From assembly GCA_012840395.1 (NCBI GenBank), contig DULL01000047.1:1-45149 (forward strand): a DNA stretch of 45,149 nt. Reading direction: 5' to 3'. Source of the stretch: Clostridiaceae bacterium. Lineage in GTDB: Bacteria > Bacillota > Clostridia > Acetivibrionales > DULL01. This document shows positions 19,001-27,823 of the stretch, in pieces; the first letter of the stretch is position 1, and each line of letters opens with the position of its first letter. Both the position numbers and the translations under genes were made by a program. The notes under the pieces are model-generated. The model did not search any database. It saw nothing but the letters and a program-made list of their open reading frames with translations, and was not told the origin of the DNA.

Positions 19001-20008
19001 AGAGACCCTGCCGACGATGATGTAAAATTACGCAGAAAGGCCTGCAGACTAGGAATTCCGTGCCTTACCTCTCTGGATACTGCAAATGCGCTTGCAGAAA
19101 GCCTTATGAGCAGCTACAGCGAAATTAATACTGAACTTGTTAATATTAATGAAATGAGGGTTGAGCGTATGAAACTTGAATTTACAAAAATGCAGGGCTG
19201 TGGCAACGATTATATCTACATCAATTGTTTTGAACGTGAGATAAACTGCCCGGAAAGTCTTTCAGTTGCTTTGTCAGACAGACATTTTGGGATAGGCAGC
19301 GATGGTATTGTTTTAATATGTAAAAGTGATGTGGCTGATGCAAAAATGAGGATGTTCAACCTTGACGGCAGCGAAGGGAAAATGTGCGGCAATGCTATCC
19401 GTTGCGTGGCAAAATATCTTTATGATAACGGTATTGTAAAAAAGAGTGAAATGACCATTGAAACATTAAGCGGGATAAAAACTCTTAAAAATAATACCAA
19501 AAATGGTCTTGTATCATCTGTCAGGGTAGATATGGGAAGAGCTGAGCTTGAACCTTCAAAAATTCCAGTGTTATTGCAAGGAGAAAGTGTTATTAATGAA
19601 CCTGTAGAGGTTAGTGGTAAATTGTATCACATTACCTGCGTTTCAATGGGCAACCCCCATGCTGTGGTATTTAGTCATGAGATAGACCACTTAAACCTCA
19701 AGGAAATTGGCCCCTTGTTTGAGAATCATCAACTTTTCCCTGAACGTGTCAATACCGAGTTTGTAAAAGTCATTGATAATAATACATTAAAAATGCGTGT
19801 ATGGGAGCGGGGAAGCGGAGAAACCCTTGCTTGCGGAACAGGTGCCTGTGCAGCGGCTGTTGCAGCTGTATTAAACGGATATTGCAATAAGGGAGAAGAC
19901 ATCCGTGTGCTTTTATTAGGAGGAGAACTTATAATTAATTATACTGATGAGAGAGTATATATGACTGGAGACTGCCATAAAGTCTTTGAAGGGGTGGTTG
20001 AAATATGA
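16073..20008 (+). CDS. carB-dapF: Carbamoyl-phosphate synthase large subunit fused to diaminopimelate epimerase (CarB-DapF)
   Basis: This is one uninterrupted 1311-aa frame. Residues 1 to about 1032 are CarB: two ATP-grasp halves ([21 protein letters not shown] and [20 protein letters not shown] mark the starts) and an MGS-like domain near 920-1020. Its length is close to a normal 1050-1075-aa CarB. Residues 1033-1311 are a complete DapF (279 aa): [15 protein letters not shown], the first catalytic Cys in [10 protein letters not shown] and the second in [11 protein letters not shown]. DapF converts LL- to meso-diaminopimelate for lysine and peptidoglycan. The internal ATG at 19169 has GAGGG eight bases upstream, so free DapF may also be made. 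The gene overlaps carA at its 5' end and nadE (ATGA) at its 3' end. I know of no functional link between the two enzymes beyond shared nitrogen metabolism. Confidence 0.93.
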   Translation: [1311 protein letters not shown]

Positions 20009-20733
20009 GAGATTATAATATTGAATTAAAAAACAGAATACAATTTATACGTGATTGTTTAAATCAAGCTTCTGCCAGTGGGATTGTTTATGGGAACAGC
20101 GGAGGAAAGGACAGCGCCCTGACAGGCATTTTATGTAAAATGGCTTGTGATAACACAGTAGGGCTTGTTATGCCCTGCAGGTCCAAACGCAATTATTCTC
20201 AGGATAAAGATGATGCTTTAGCTGTTGCCAGGCAATTTGGCATAGAGGTAAGAGTTATTGATTTAGGCAGCATAATGGATGAGTTTGAAAACTCTATAAG
20301 AAAAATCACTTCTCCTTCCAGTATGGCTCTTGCAAATACTGCGCCACGAATCCGTATGACGATGCTTTATGCTGTTGCCGCCAGTGAAAACAGGTTGGTG
20401 GCAGGGACGGGCAATAAAAGTGAAGGATATATGGGCTATTTTACAAAATGGGGTGACGGGGCTTATGATTTCAATCCGATTGCAGATTTGACTGTTACAG
20501 AAATTTATGAATTCTTAAGATTTTTGAAAGTTACAAATTCTATACTTGAAAAAGCCCCTTCTGCAGGCCTGTTTGACGGGCAGACAGATGAAAAGGAAAT
20601 GGGGATTACTTATAAAGTTATCGACACATATCTGCAAGGAGACACAGTTAGTGAAGCTGACCGGCTGATTATAGAGAAATTTCACAGGGCAAGCGAACAT
20701 AAACGGAGAATGCCACTGGTTTATGGAGGTTAA
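20005..20733 (+). CDS. nadE: NAD(+) synthase, ammonia-type
   Basis: This 242-aa enzyme adenylates deamido-NAD and amidates it with ammonia. The PP-loop SGGKDSALTG binds ATP, and GTGNKSEGYMGYFTKWGDG together with NPIADLTVTEIYEF are the family's NAD-binding and catalytic segments. There is no glutaminase domain (those NadE proteins exceed 500 aa), so free ammonia is the expected donor, consistent with its place in an ammonia-assimilation operon. The ATG overlaps the carB-dapF stop codon (ATGA). The next gene starts two bases after its stop codon. Confidence 0.93.
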   Translation: MRDYNIELKNRIQFIRDCLNQASASGIVYGNSGGKDSALTGILCKMACDNTVGLVMPCRSKRNYSQDKDDALAVARQFGIEVRVIDLGSIMDEFENSIRKITSPSSMALANTAPRIRMTMLYAVAASENRLVAGTGNKSEGYMGYFTKWGDGAYDFNPIADLTVTEIYEFLRFLKVTNSILEKAPSAGLFDGQTDEKEMGITYKVIDTYLQGDTVSEADRLIIEKFHRASEHKRRMPLVYGG

Positions 20734-20735
20734 AT

Positions 20736-21917
20736 ATGATTATTAACAAGAATTATTTGAATTTAAAAGATAGCTACCTTTTTTCATTAATTGCAAAGAA
20801 AGTAAATGAATACAAAGCCCAAAACCCTGATAAAGAGATTATTAGCCTTGGTATAGGGGATGTTACTTTGCCTCTTGTTCCTGCTGTTATTGATGCAATG
20901 CAAAAGGCTGTTTCGGAAATGGGAAAGGCTGATACTTTTAAAGGCTATGGAGAGTATCAGGGGTATACTTTTTTAAGGCAGGCAGTATGCGACTATTATT
21001 TAAAGAAAGGTGTTACACTTGATAATAACGAGGTCTTCATCAGTGACGGAGCAAAAAGTGACCTGGGAAACATTCTTGATATATTTGATGTAAATAATAC
21101 CGTAATTATTCCAGACCCTGTTTATCCTGTGTATGTAGATACCAACATTATGGCAGGCAGAAAAATAATTTATGTAAATGGCAGTGACCAGAACAACTTT
21201 TTACCTTTGCCTGACGAAACAACTGAAGGACATATTATATATATTTGCTCGCCAAACAATCCTACAGGTGCTGTTTATACAAAGGAACAGTTAAAGCTTT
21301 GGGTGGACTGGGCACTGGAACGTGAATCAATTATTCTGTTTGACAGCGCCTATGAAATATTTATCCAGGATAGCACCTTACCTACAAGTATTTATCAAAT
21401 TGAAGGAGCAAAAAAATGTGCCATTGAATTTTGTTCCTTTTCCAAAACAGCTGGATTCACAGGGGTACGCTGCGGTTATACAATAGTACCACAGGAACTG
21501 GTAAGGGACAACGCTTCTTTAAATAAGTTATGGCTCAGGCGGCAGTCAACAAAGTTTAACGGGGTGGCTTATATAGTACAAAGGGGAGCGGAAGCGGTAT
21601 TTAGTGAAACAGGATTTAGACAGATAAAGGAAAATATAAATTATTACCTTGAAAATGCCCGAATTATTGCGGATACCTTAACGGAACTTGGTATTTGGTT
21701 TACAGGAGGTAAAAATTCACCTTATATATGGCTTAAGTGTCCAAAGAATATGTCATCCTGGGAATTTTTTGATATTCTTTTAAAAGAATGCAATATAGTC
21801 GGTACTCCGGGAGCAGGTTTCGGAAATAATGGAGAGGGTTTTTTCCGTTTAACTGCTTTTGGGAACAGGGATAATGTAATAGAAGCTATGAATAGGATCA
21901 GGAAAATGAAGTTTTAA
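20736..21917 (+). CDS. dapL: LL-diaminopimelate aminotransferase
   Basis: This 393-aa PLP fold-type I enzyme makes LL-diaminopimelate directly from tetrahydrodipicolinate with glutamate as amino donor. Evidence: IISLGIGDVTLPLVPAVIDAM, a DapL-like FKGYGEYQGYTFLRQAV, PDPVYPVYVDTNI, ICSPNNPTGAVY, FDSAYEIFI and the PLP-lysine segment SFSKTAGFTGVRCGYT. It sits two bases behind nadE and shares the operon with DapF, the next enzyme of the same pathway, which supports the assignment over a generic aminotransferase. AGGAGG-like GGAGG precedes the ATG. It is followed by a strong hairpin that may mark the end of the operon. Confidence 0.93.
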   Translation: MIINKNYLNLKDSYLFSLIAKKVNEYKAQNPDKEIISLGIGDVTLPLVPAVIDAMQKAVSEMGKADTFKGYGEYQGYTFLRQAVCDYYLKKGVTLDNNEVFISDGAKSDLGNILDIFDVNNTVIIPDPVYPVYVDTNIMAGRKIIYVNGSDQNNFLPLPDETTEGHIIYICSPNNPTGAVYTKEQLKLWVDWALERESIILFDSAYEIFIQDSTLPTSIYQIEGAKKCAIEFCSFSKTAGFTGVRCGYTIVPQELVRDNASLNKLWLRRQSTKFNGVAYIVQRGAEAVFSETGFRQIKENINYYLENARIIADTLTELGIWFTGGKNSPYIWLKCPKNMSSWEFFDILLKECNIVGTPGAGFGNNGEGFFRLTAFGNRDNVIEAMNRIRKMKF

Positions 21918-21923
21918 CCAAGC

Positions 21924-21965
21924 ATCAATTCAGCTCTCGCTTTTATGAACGGGAGCTGAATTGAT
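21924..21965 (+). terminator. Strong hairpin after dapL (operon end, no T-tract)
   Basis: ATCAATTCAGCTC (21924-21936) and GAGCTGAATTGAT (21953-21965) are a perfect 13-bp inverted repeat, extendable by three more pairs inside. It starts seven bases after the dapL stop codon. No T-run follows, so it may stabilise the 3' end or act as a weak terminator. The remaining 275 bp to the permease start are AT-rich with nothing else I can name. Confidence 0.55.
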
Positions 21966-22240
21966 ATAAACTATCATAACAACCTTTTCAGTGGTTTTAC
22001 AATAAAGAAATATTTCCCCATCACCTCAATGAAAGAATGAATGTAGGTCAGCTATTATTTCTTCAATACTCTATTATTACTTAAATTCATACAGGAAACA
22101 ATTGCTTTTATCCCACCGAACACATACATTCTTGCACATTTCCTATGATTTTTTTATCTGCATGCAAATTACGCATTTTATTTTTCACCAAATTATATTA
22201 AAATATGGTTATTAAACATAACACGAAGGTGGGATACAAA

Positions 22241-23608
22241 ATGGATAATGAATTAAAGAAAAAGTACGGTTTGCCTACAGCTATAGCTATGGTTGTAGGA
22301 ATTGTCATCGGAAGTGGGGTCTTTTTCAAGGCAGAGGCTGTACTTAAAGCTACAGGCGGAAACATGCCGCTGGGTATTGCAGCCTGGGGCATTGTTGGAC
22401 TTATTATGATTATTTGTTCTTATACCTTTGCTATTATGGCTACTAAATATGAGAAGGTCAATGGTATAGTGGACTATGCAGAAGCAGCCCTTGGCAATAA
22501 ATATGGCTACTATGTAGGCTGGTTTATGGCCGTCATATACAATCCAACACTCACCTCTGTGCTTGCCTGGGTTTCTGCCCGCTATACTTGTGTATTGCTT
22601 AACTGGGATATTACAGGTGGTTCATGTATGACTATCGCCTGTTTCTACCTGGTAGCAAGCTATGCAATGAATGCCCTTTCTCCCATTCTTGCAGGAAAGT
22701 TTCAAGTTTCTACCACAGTTATAAAGCTCATTCCGATAACACTAATGGCAGTTATAGGAACTATCATTGGCTTGGCAAATGGCATGACGGTCAGAAATTT
22801 TTCTAATGTAGTTGATCCAAGTGTTAGTGTCGGAAATGGATTATTCGCATCTGTTGTTGCAGTAGCATTTGCCTATGAAGGCTGGATCATTGCCACTTCA
22901 ATCAACGCAGAGCTCAAGGATTCAAAAAGAAATCTGCCAAAGGCACTTATTTTAGGTTCCCTTATCGTAGTTTGTGCTTACATATTCTATTACATAGGAC
23001 TTGCTGGCGCTGTTACTTCTGAAGCACTCATGGAAAGCGGCCAGGCAGGGGCAAAGATGGCCTTCCAGAATATTTTCGGATCAGTTGCCGGGTCATTGAT
23101 ATTTGTGTTTGTAATAATTTCATGCCTCGGTACTTTAAATGGACTTATGGTAGGTTGTACCCGTGGAATGTATTCACTGGCAACGCGTAACAGAGGTCCT
23201 CTTCCGGAAACATTTAAGCAAGTAGATAAGATAACAAATATGCCAACAAACTCATCTATTTTTGGAGTGCTGCTTTGCGCATTCTGGTTGCTATATTTCT
23301 ATGGCGCAAATCTGACAGCACCATGGTTTGGCCCCTTCTGTTTTGATACATCTGAACTTCCAATAATTACTCTTTATGGAGCTTATATTCCTATCTTCAT
23401 TATGTTAATGATGAAAGAAAAAGATTTAAGCCCATTTAAACGCTTTGTTATGCCGGCACTTTCAATATTAGGATGTGTTTTTATGGTAATTGCTGCATGT
23501 TTCGCTCACCGCATGGCTGTTGTATATTACCTGATTATATTTATTATTATTATGGCTATAGGCGTTTTCTTTAAGGGCGAGAGTTTTGATAAGCAAAAGG
23601 TCAACTAG
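22241..23608 (+). CDS. Amino-acid permease, APC superfamily
   Basis: This 455-aa integral membrane protein has about 12 predicted hydrophobic helices. The first contains the APC signature GIVIGSGVFFKAEAVL (G-S-G-V/I-F), followed by GIAAWGIVGLIMI. Helix 6 contains AVAFAYEGWIIATSINAELKD, the typical substrate-binding region of PotE/SteT-like transporters. The substrate is unknown; the position next to nitrogen genes fits amino-acid or peptide-derived amine uptake. The ATG at 22241 has AAGGTGGG upstream; an in-frame ATG at 22205 lacks one. It is probably its own transcription unit, ended by the terminator at 23650. Confidence 0.88.
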   Translation: MDNELKKKYGLPTAIAMVVGIVIGSGVFFKAEAVLKATGGNMPLGIAAWGIVGLIMIICSYTFAIMATKYEKVNGIVDYAEAALGNKYGYYVGWFMAVIYNPTLTSVLAWVSARYTCVLLNWDITGGSCMTIACFYLVASYAMNALSPILAGKFQVSTTVIKLIPITLMAVIGTIIGLANGMTVRNFSNVVDPSVSVGNGLFASVVAVAFAYEGWIIATSINAELKDSKRNLPKALILGSLIVVCAYIFYYIGLAGAVTSEALMESGQAGAKMAFQNIFGSVAGSLIFVFVIISCLGTLNGLMVGCTRGMYSLATRNRGPLPETFKQVDKITNMPTNSSIFGVLLCAFWLLYFYGANLTAPWFGPFCFDTSELPIITLYGAYIPIFIMLMMKEKDLSPFKRFVMPALSILGCVFMVIAACFAHRMAVVYYLIIFIIIMAIGVFFKGESFDKQKVN

Positions 23609-23649
23609 ATACAAAAGAATTAGCATTTATTAATATATTATATTGCTTG

Positions 23650-23693
23650 GGTCTGATTCCTATATATTATTGGATTCAGGCCTTTTATTTTAT
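23650..23693 (+). terminator. Intrinsic terminator after the permease gene
   Basis: GGTCTGATTCC (23650-23660) pairs with GGATTCAGGCC (23672-23682) with one mismatch and one wobble, followed by TTTTATTTTAT. Confidence 0.8.
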
Positions 23694-23703
23694 ATAGTTG
23701 CAT

Positions 23704-23746
23704 AAAAACCACTGGAAAAGATTCTTGAACTTTGCCAGTGGTTTTT
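23704..23746. terminator. Second, perfect bidirectional terminator hairpin
   Basis: AAAAACCACTGG (23704-23715) and CCAGTGGTTTTT (23735-23746) form a perfect 12-bp stem with T-runs on both strands. It follows the first terminator by about 20 bp. The further 370 bp to the next gene are very AT-rich; an open frame at 23769 of 25 codons is not recognisable. Confidence 0.8.
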
Positions 23747-24125
23747 ATTGACGAATAATGTCGAAAAATGTATCATAATTTAGGCAAATTTTTATCACCT
23801 AACAAGAAGGTGCAGATTGAATTCGTTGATATGTTGATATTATAAATATTTATATTTATTGGATAAAACATAAAGAAAATTTGTAAATTTTTTAAAAGAA
23901 ATTAGTAATTTATAAAAAATTTTAGAAGAATGATTTGTTTTTATTAAAAATGGGTACATATTTAGAACTACAAAAATCAAATTAATAGCCCATTTCATGT
24001 ATTTTTGAGATTTTTTGCATAAGTGTCTGTTTGTCAGGCAAGATAGTTGTGATGTTGTAAGTGCGAATACTTTCAATTTTCAAATGTATTAAAAAGGAAG
24101 TATTTGAGGTGAATTGCGGGAAAAT

Positions 24126-26963
24126 ATGAAAAAAGTAGTGGTTATTTTTATCCTGGTCAGCATGATTCTGTATAATAATTTGATGACTGTAAATGCTCAT
24201 CCTGTAGAAATAGATTTTTATCAGATATTCGAGGAGCATGGAACAATAATGTTATTGATAGATGCAAATACAGGTGAAATTGAGCATGCTAATAAAGCGG
24301 CAAGCATTTTTTATGGATATTCACTTGAACAATTGGAATCTATGAAAATTCATGAAATAAATGTCCTATCATCAGAAGAAGTTAATCGAAAAATGCAGGA
24401 AGCAGCAAAAAATCATAAAAGCAACTATATACTTGAACAGCGGCTTGCTAATGGAGATATACGGACAGTTGAGGTCTATTCATGCCCACATACCTATAAT
24501 GGCAAAACTATACTCTTTGCGACAGTATATGATATAACCGATAAAGTTGAACTTGAGAAAAAAGAAAGGTTTGTAAACAACATATTATTATTTACGCTTG
24601 CAGGTGCCGCCATTATTATAGGGGTGTTCAGTTTTATATTGTTCATGAGTTTCAAGAAATTAAAAATCCGGAATCATGAAATTGAGAGTTTAAATGAATT
24701 ACGTAAAACTTATATAAACTCTTATGATAATCTCATATACCTAAAAGATGAAAACCTAAGATATGTATTTGTCAATAAAGCTGTTATGAACTTTCATAAA
24801 AAAGAAGAATCTGAAATTATTGGCCATGAAGATTTCGAAATATCAGATAAAGAATTAGCCGAAAAGCAACGGGAAACTGATCTTGCTGTGTTGGAAAGCA
24901 AAACTGTTTTCCAGACTGAATTAGCCTGGAAGGACAGAATTTTTAAAATCATAAAATTTCCAGTAAAACTAATTAACGGACATTATGGAGTCGGAGCATT
25001 TATTGAGGATATAACTGAGGCATACATCAATAGAAAAAAGGAAGGAAAAGCACTGTTGCGTAATCAAATTCTCGTAGATGTTCTCAGTCGGAAATTCGAA
25101 TCTGTACAGGAGCAGCTTGATTATGCATTAAATGAATCCCTAAAGTTAACTGAAAGTAAATATGGGTATATATACTTGTATAATGAAGAAAAAAAGGAGT
25201 TTATTCTAAACTCCTGGTCAAAAGATGTAATGCCTGATTGTACAATAGTTGAAAAACAAATAAGGAACCAACTCGAGATGACAGGACTGTGGGGAGAGGT
25301 TGTATATCAGAAAAAACCGATTATTGTCAATGACTATAAGATGCCAGATATTATGAAGGAAGGATATCCAGAGAGTCATATACATATTTCCAGGTTCATG
25401 TTCATTCCTGTAGTTATAGATAATAATATTGTGGCAGTAGTTGGGTTGGCAAATAAGGATTATGACTACGACTATAATGACATTTATCAGATGATCACAT
25501 TGATGAATGGAGTATGGAATGCTAAGGAAAGAAGAGAAACTCTTGTAAAATTGGCAGTTGAAAGAAACAAATTTCTGCAGACTCTGTTATCAATTGGTGA
25601 TGGCGTTATGGTAGTTAACTTAGAGGGAGAAGTCACAATGCTAAATAGAGCGGCTGAAAAGTTAACCGGATGGACAATTAAGGAAGCGGAGGGAAGACAC
25701 TATAAGGAGGTTTTTGTTTTGTCTCATGAGGATGAAAGAGTTAATATAGAGGATCCCATTGAGAAGGTCTTAAAAACAGATACTATTCAAGAATTAGGTA
25801 ATAATGTTGTGTTAACTTCCAGAAACGGAACCCAATATTATATAGAAGATAGCGCTGCACCTATTAAAGATGATAGAAATATAACAATTGGTGTTGCTCT
25901 AGTTTTCAGAGATGTAACAGAAAAGAGAGAACAAAGAAAAAAGATAGAATACTTAAGTACCCATGATTCTCTGACAGGTCTTTATAACCGTGTGTTCTTT
26001 GAGGAAGAAATTAAAAGATTAGACACTAAAAATAATCTTCCCATCTCAATAATCATGGGGGATATGAATGGGTTAAAACTTGCGAATGATATTTTTGGCC
26101 GTGAGACAGGTGACCTGCTTTTGCAAAAGGCAGCAGATACATTTAGAAAAGTTTGCAGAGCAGGTGATATCATTGCACGTATGGGAGGAGATGAATTCAT
26201 CATATTATTACCTAAAACAAAAGCAGAAGAAGCAGAAGATATCATGTTAAATATAAAAGAACAATTTTCTAAAGAAAAGGTTAAAGCAATTAGAGGTAGT
26301 ATTTCTTTAGGATACGATACTAAGGTTAACGAGGATGATGATATTCTACTTACACTAAAGAACGCTGAAAGTAAAATGTATTTTGCAAAAACTCTAGACA
26401 GCAGTAAGCTTAAAAGGACTGGTGTAAAAACGATTGTTAGTACATTATATGAACATAGCCCAAAAGAAGCAGAACATTCTAAAAATGTCAGCAAAATCTG
26501 TGAGAATATAGGCAGGGCAATGGGATTGCCTGAATTAGAGATAAGAAAGCTAAAAGAAGCAGGATTCTTACATGATATAGGAAAAGTGATTTTGGATGAA
26601 AGTTTACTTAATAAAGACAAACCGTTAACACACCAGGAGAAGAAAAAAATAAAGCAACATCCGGTTGTAGGCTATAGAATATTAAACATCTTTGATTATA
26701 CCTTGGATTTAGCAGAACCTGTTTTATCACATCACGAAAGATGGGATGGTACTGGTTATCCTAGGGGACTCAAGGGTGAAGAGATTCCAATTCTTTCAAG
26801 AATTATTGCAGTAGCAGAGAGTTATGATGTAATGACAAACAAATCATATAAAAATGCAATAAGTCATGAAGAAGCTATTTTGGAGCTTAAAAAAAATGCT
26901 GGTATTAAGTTTGATCCAATTGTTGTTAATAAATTTATAGATATGGTAAAAGTTGACAAATAA
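24126..26963 (+). CDS. Membrane PAS-PAS-GAF-PAS-GGDEF-HD-GYP cyclic-di-GMP protein
   Basis: This 945-aa sensory protein may both make and degrade cyclic di-GMP. Order (approximate residues): hydrophobic N-terminus/signal anchor 1-26, PAS 30-140, transmembrane helix 150-180, PAS 200-305, GAF 315-470, PAS 480-610, GGDEF 620-775, HD-GYP 780-945. The GGDEF motif is intact (687-691) and is preceded by RAGD, the inhibitory I-site at the right spacing. The phosphodiesterase motifs are intact too: HD at 816-817 in HDIGK, and HHERWDGTGYP with GYP at 877-879. The first PAS domain lies outside the first TM pair, so it may sense an extracellular signal. I prefer ATG 24126; TTG at 24114 would add four residues but sits too close to GAGGTG. 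There is no obvious partner gene. Confidence 0.9.
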   Translation: MKKVVVIFILVSMILYNNLMTVNAHPVEIDFYQIFEEHGTIMLLIDANTGEIEHANKAASIFYGYSLEQLESMKIHEINVLSSEEVNRKMQEAAKNHKSNYILEQRLANGDIRTVEVYSCPHTYNGKTILFATVYDITDKVELEKKERFVNNILLFTLAGAAIIIGVFSFILFMSFKKLKIRNHEIESLNELRKTYINSYDNLIYLKDENLRYVFVNKAVMNFHKKEESEIIGHEDFEISDKELAEKQRETDLAVLESKTVFQTELAWKDRIFKIIKFPVKLINGHYGVGAFIEDITEAYINRKKEGKALLRNQILVDVLSRKFESVQEQLDYALNESLKLTESKYGYIYLYNEEKKEFILNSWSKDVMPDCTIVEKQIRNQLEMTGLWGEVVYQKKPIIVNDYKMPDIMKEGYPESHIHISRFMFIPVVIDNNIVAVVGLANKDYDYDYNDIYQMITLMNGVWNAKERRETLVKLAVERNKFLQTLLSIGDGVMVVNLEGEVTMLNRAAEKLTGWTIKEAEGRHYKEVFVLSHEDERVNIEDPIEKVLKTDTIQELGNNVVLTSRNGTQYYIEDSAAPIKDDRNITIGVALVFRDVTEKREQRKKIEYLSTHDSLTGLYNRVFFEEEIKRLDTKNNLPISIIMGDMNGLKLANDIFGRETGDLLLQKAADTFRKVCRAGDIIARMGGDEFIILLPKTKAEEAEDIMLNIKEQFSKEKVKAIRGSISLGYDTKVNEDDDILLTLKNAESKMYFAKTLDSSKLKRTGVKTIVSTLYEHSPKEAEHSKNVSKICENIGRAMGLPELEIRKLKEAGFLHDIGKVILDESLLNKDKPLTHQEKKKIKQHPVVGYRILNIFDYTLDLAEPVLSHHERWDGTGYPRGLKGEEIPILSRIIAVAESYDVMTNKSYKNAISHEEAILELKKNAGIKFDPIVVNKFIDMVKVDK

Positions 26964-27025
26964 AAAAGCAATCTTTATTTGCCTATCAATAATTGATCAA
27001 ACAATAGTTAACAGTTAATAATAAA

Positions 27026-27823
27026 TTAATAATTAATCCAGGGTCTGACGGGGATACCATGTTCCTGTAAAACCTGTTTTATTTCTTTAACTGAATAATT
27101 TTTTTTCATTCGCGGGGAATAAAGCATTGAACTGATAATTGCTGCTGAAGCCCCGGTTTTTGTAAAGGCTTCTACAATATGTTCAGGTGTTCCGGCTCCA
27201 CCGGATGCTATTATAGGTATATTTACTGCCTCAGAAATACGTGATGTTATTTCGATGTCATAACCCATGTGCGTACCATCCTGGTCAATACTGTTAACAC
27301 AGATTTCTCCTGCTCCTAAATCTTCTCCTCTTTTTGCCCATTCTATGGCGTCCATACCTGTAAACACTCTTGCTCCATCTATAGCTATTTCATATCCGCT
27401 CGGAATTCTTATGCTTTTTTCTACTCTTTTAACCTGCATACTAAGAACTATGCATTGGCGGCCGAAAGCCTGAGCACCTTCACGTATTATTGAAGGATTT
27501 CTGACAGCCATTGAGTCTACACTGATTTTTTCAGCACCAGCTTTCAGTACTTCATACATGTCATCGAGATTTTTTATTCCTCCGCCAACGGTGAAGGGAA
27601 CAAAAACATGTTTGGCCACATTCCTTACAGTTTCTATATCAATTTTTCTTTTTTCTGCACTGGCAGTTATATCATAGAAAATTATCTCGTCAATCTGATC
27701 ATCATAAATTTTGCGGGCTATATCCACAGCTGAACCTACCTCAATATTGTTCTGGAATTTATGGGCTTTTGTCACCATACCATTTTTTATATCAAAGCAA
27801 GCGATAAGTCTTTTTGTCAGCAT
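27026..27823 (-). CDS. HisF-like cyclase paralogue lacking Asp130
   Basis: This 265-aa (beta/alpha)8-barrel is clearly of the HisF family: Asp11 in CFDIKNG, phosphate-binding TVGGGI and IIASGGAGTPEH, and NSIDQDGT. In HisF the catalytic acid/base residues are Asp11 and Asp130. Here the residue at position 130 is Gln (IVLSMQVKR instead of the usual VVAIDAKR). There is also an insertion/tail after the barrel (SPRMKKNYSVKEIKQVL). So it may not make imidazole-glycerol phosphate; relatives of HisF/HisH outside his operons supply ammonia to sugar amidation, and subgroups with this change may have another role. It overlaps the hisH-like gene by 7 bp and has no his neighbours. Start ATG 27823 with GGAGG upstream. 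Confidence 0.85.
   Translation of the reverse strand: MLTKRLIACFDIKNGMVTKAHKFQNNIEVGSAVDIARKIYDDQIDEIIFYDITASAEKRKIDIETVRNVAKHVFVPFTVGGGIKNLDDMYEVLKAGAEKISVDSMAVRNPSIIREGAQAFGRQCIVLSMQVKRVEKSIRIPSGYEIAIDGARVFTGMDAIEWAKRGEDLGAGEICVNSIDQDGTHMGYDIEITSRISEAVNIPIIASGGAGTPEHIVEAFTKTGASAAIISSMLYSPRMKKNYSVKEIKQVLQEHGIPVRPWINY

Noticed and set aside
23769-23843. Small gene of 25 codons (MYHNLGKFLSPNKKVQIEF...)
   Set aside because: No ribosome binding site and no recognisable similarity; it lies just past two terminators.
25982-26620. Antisense open frame of 212 codons in the GGDEF region
   Set aside because: It is a low-complexity Ser/Leu-rich shadow of an intact GGDEF/HD-GYP coding sequence.
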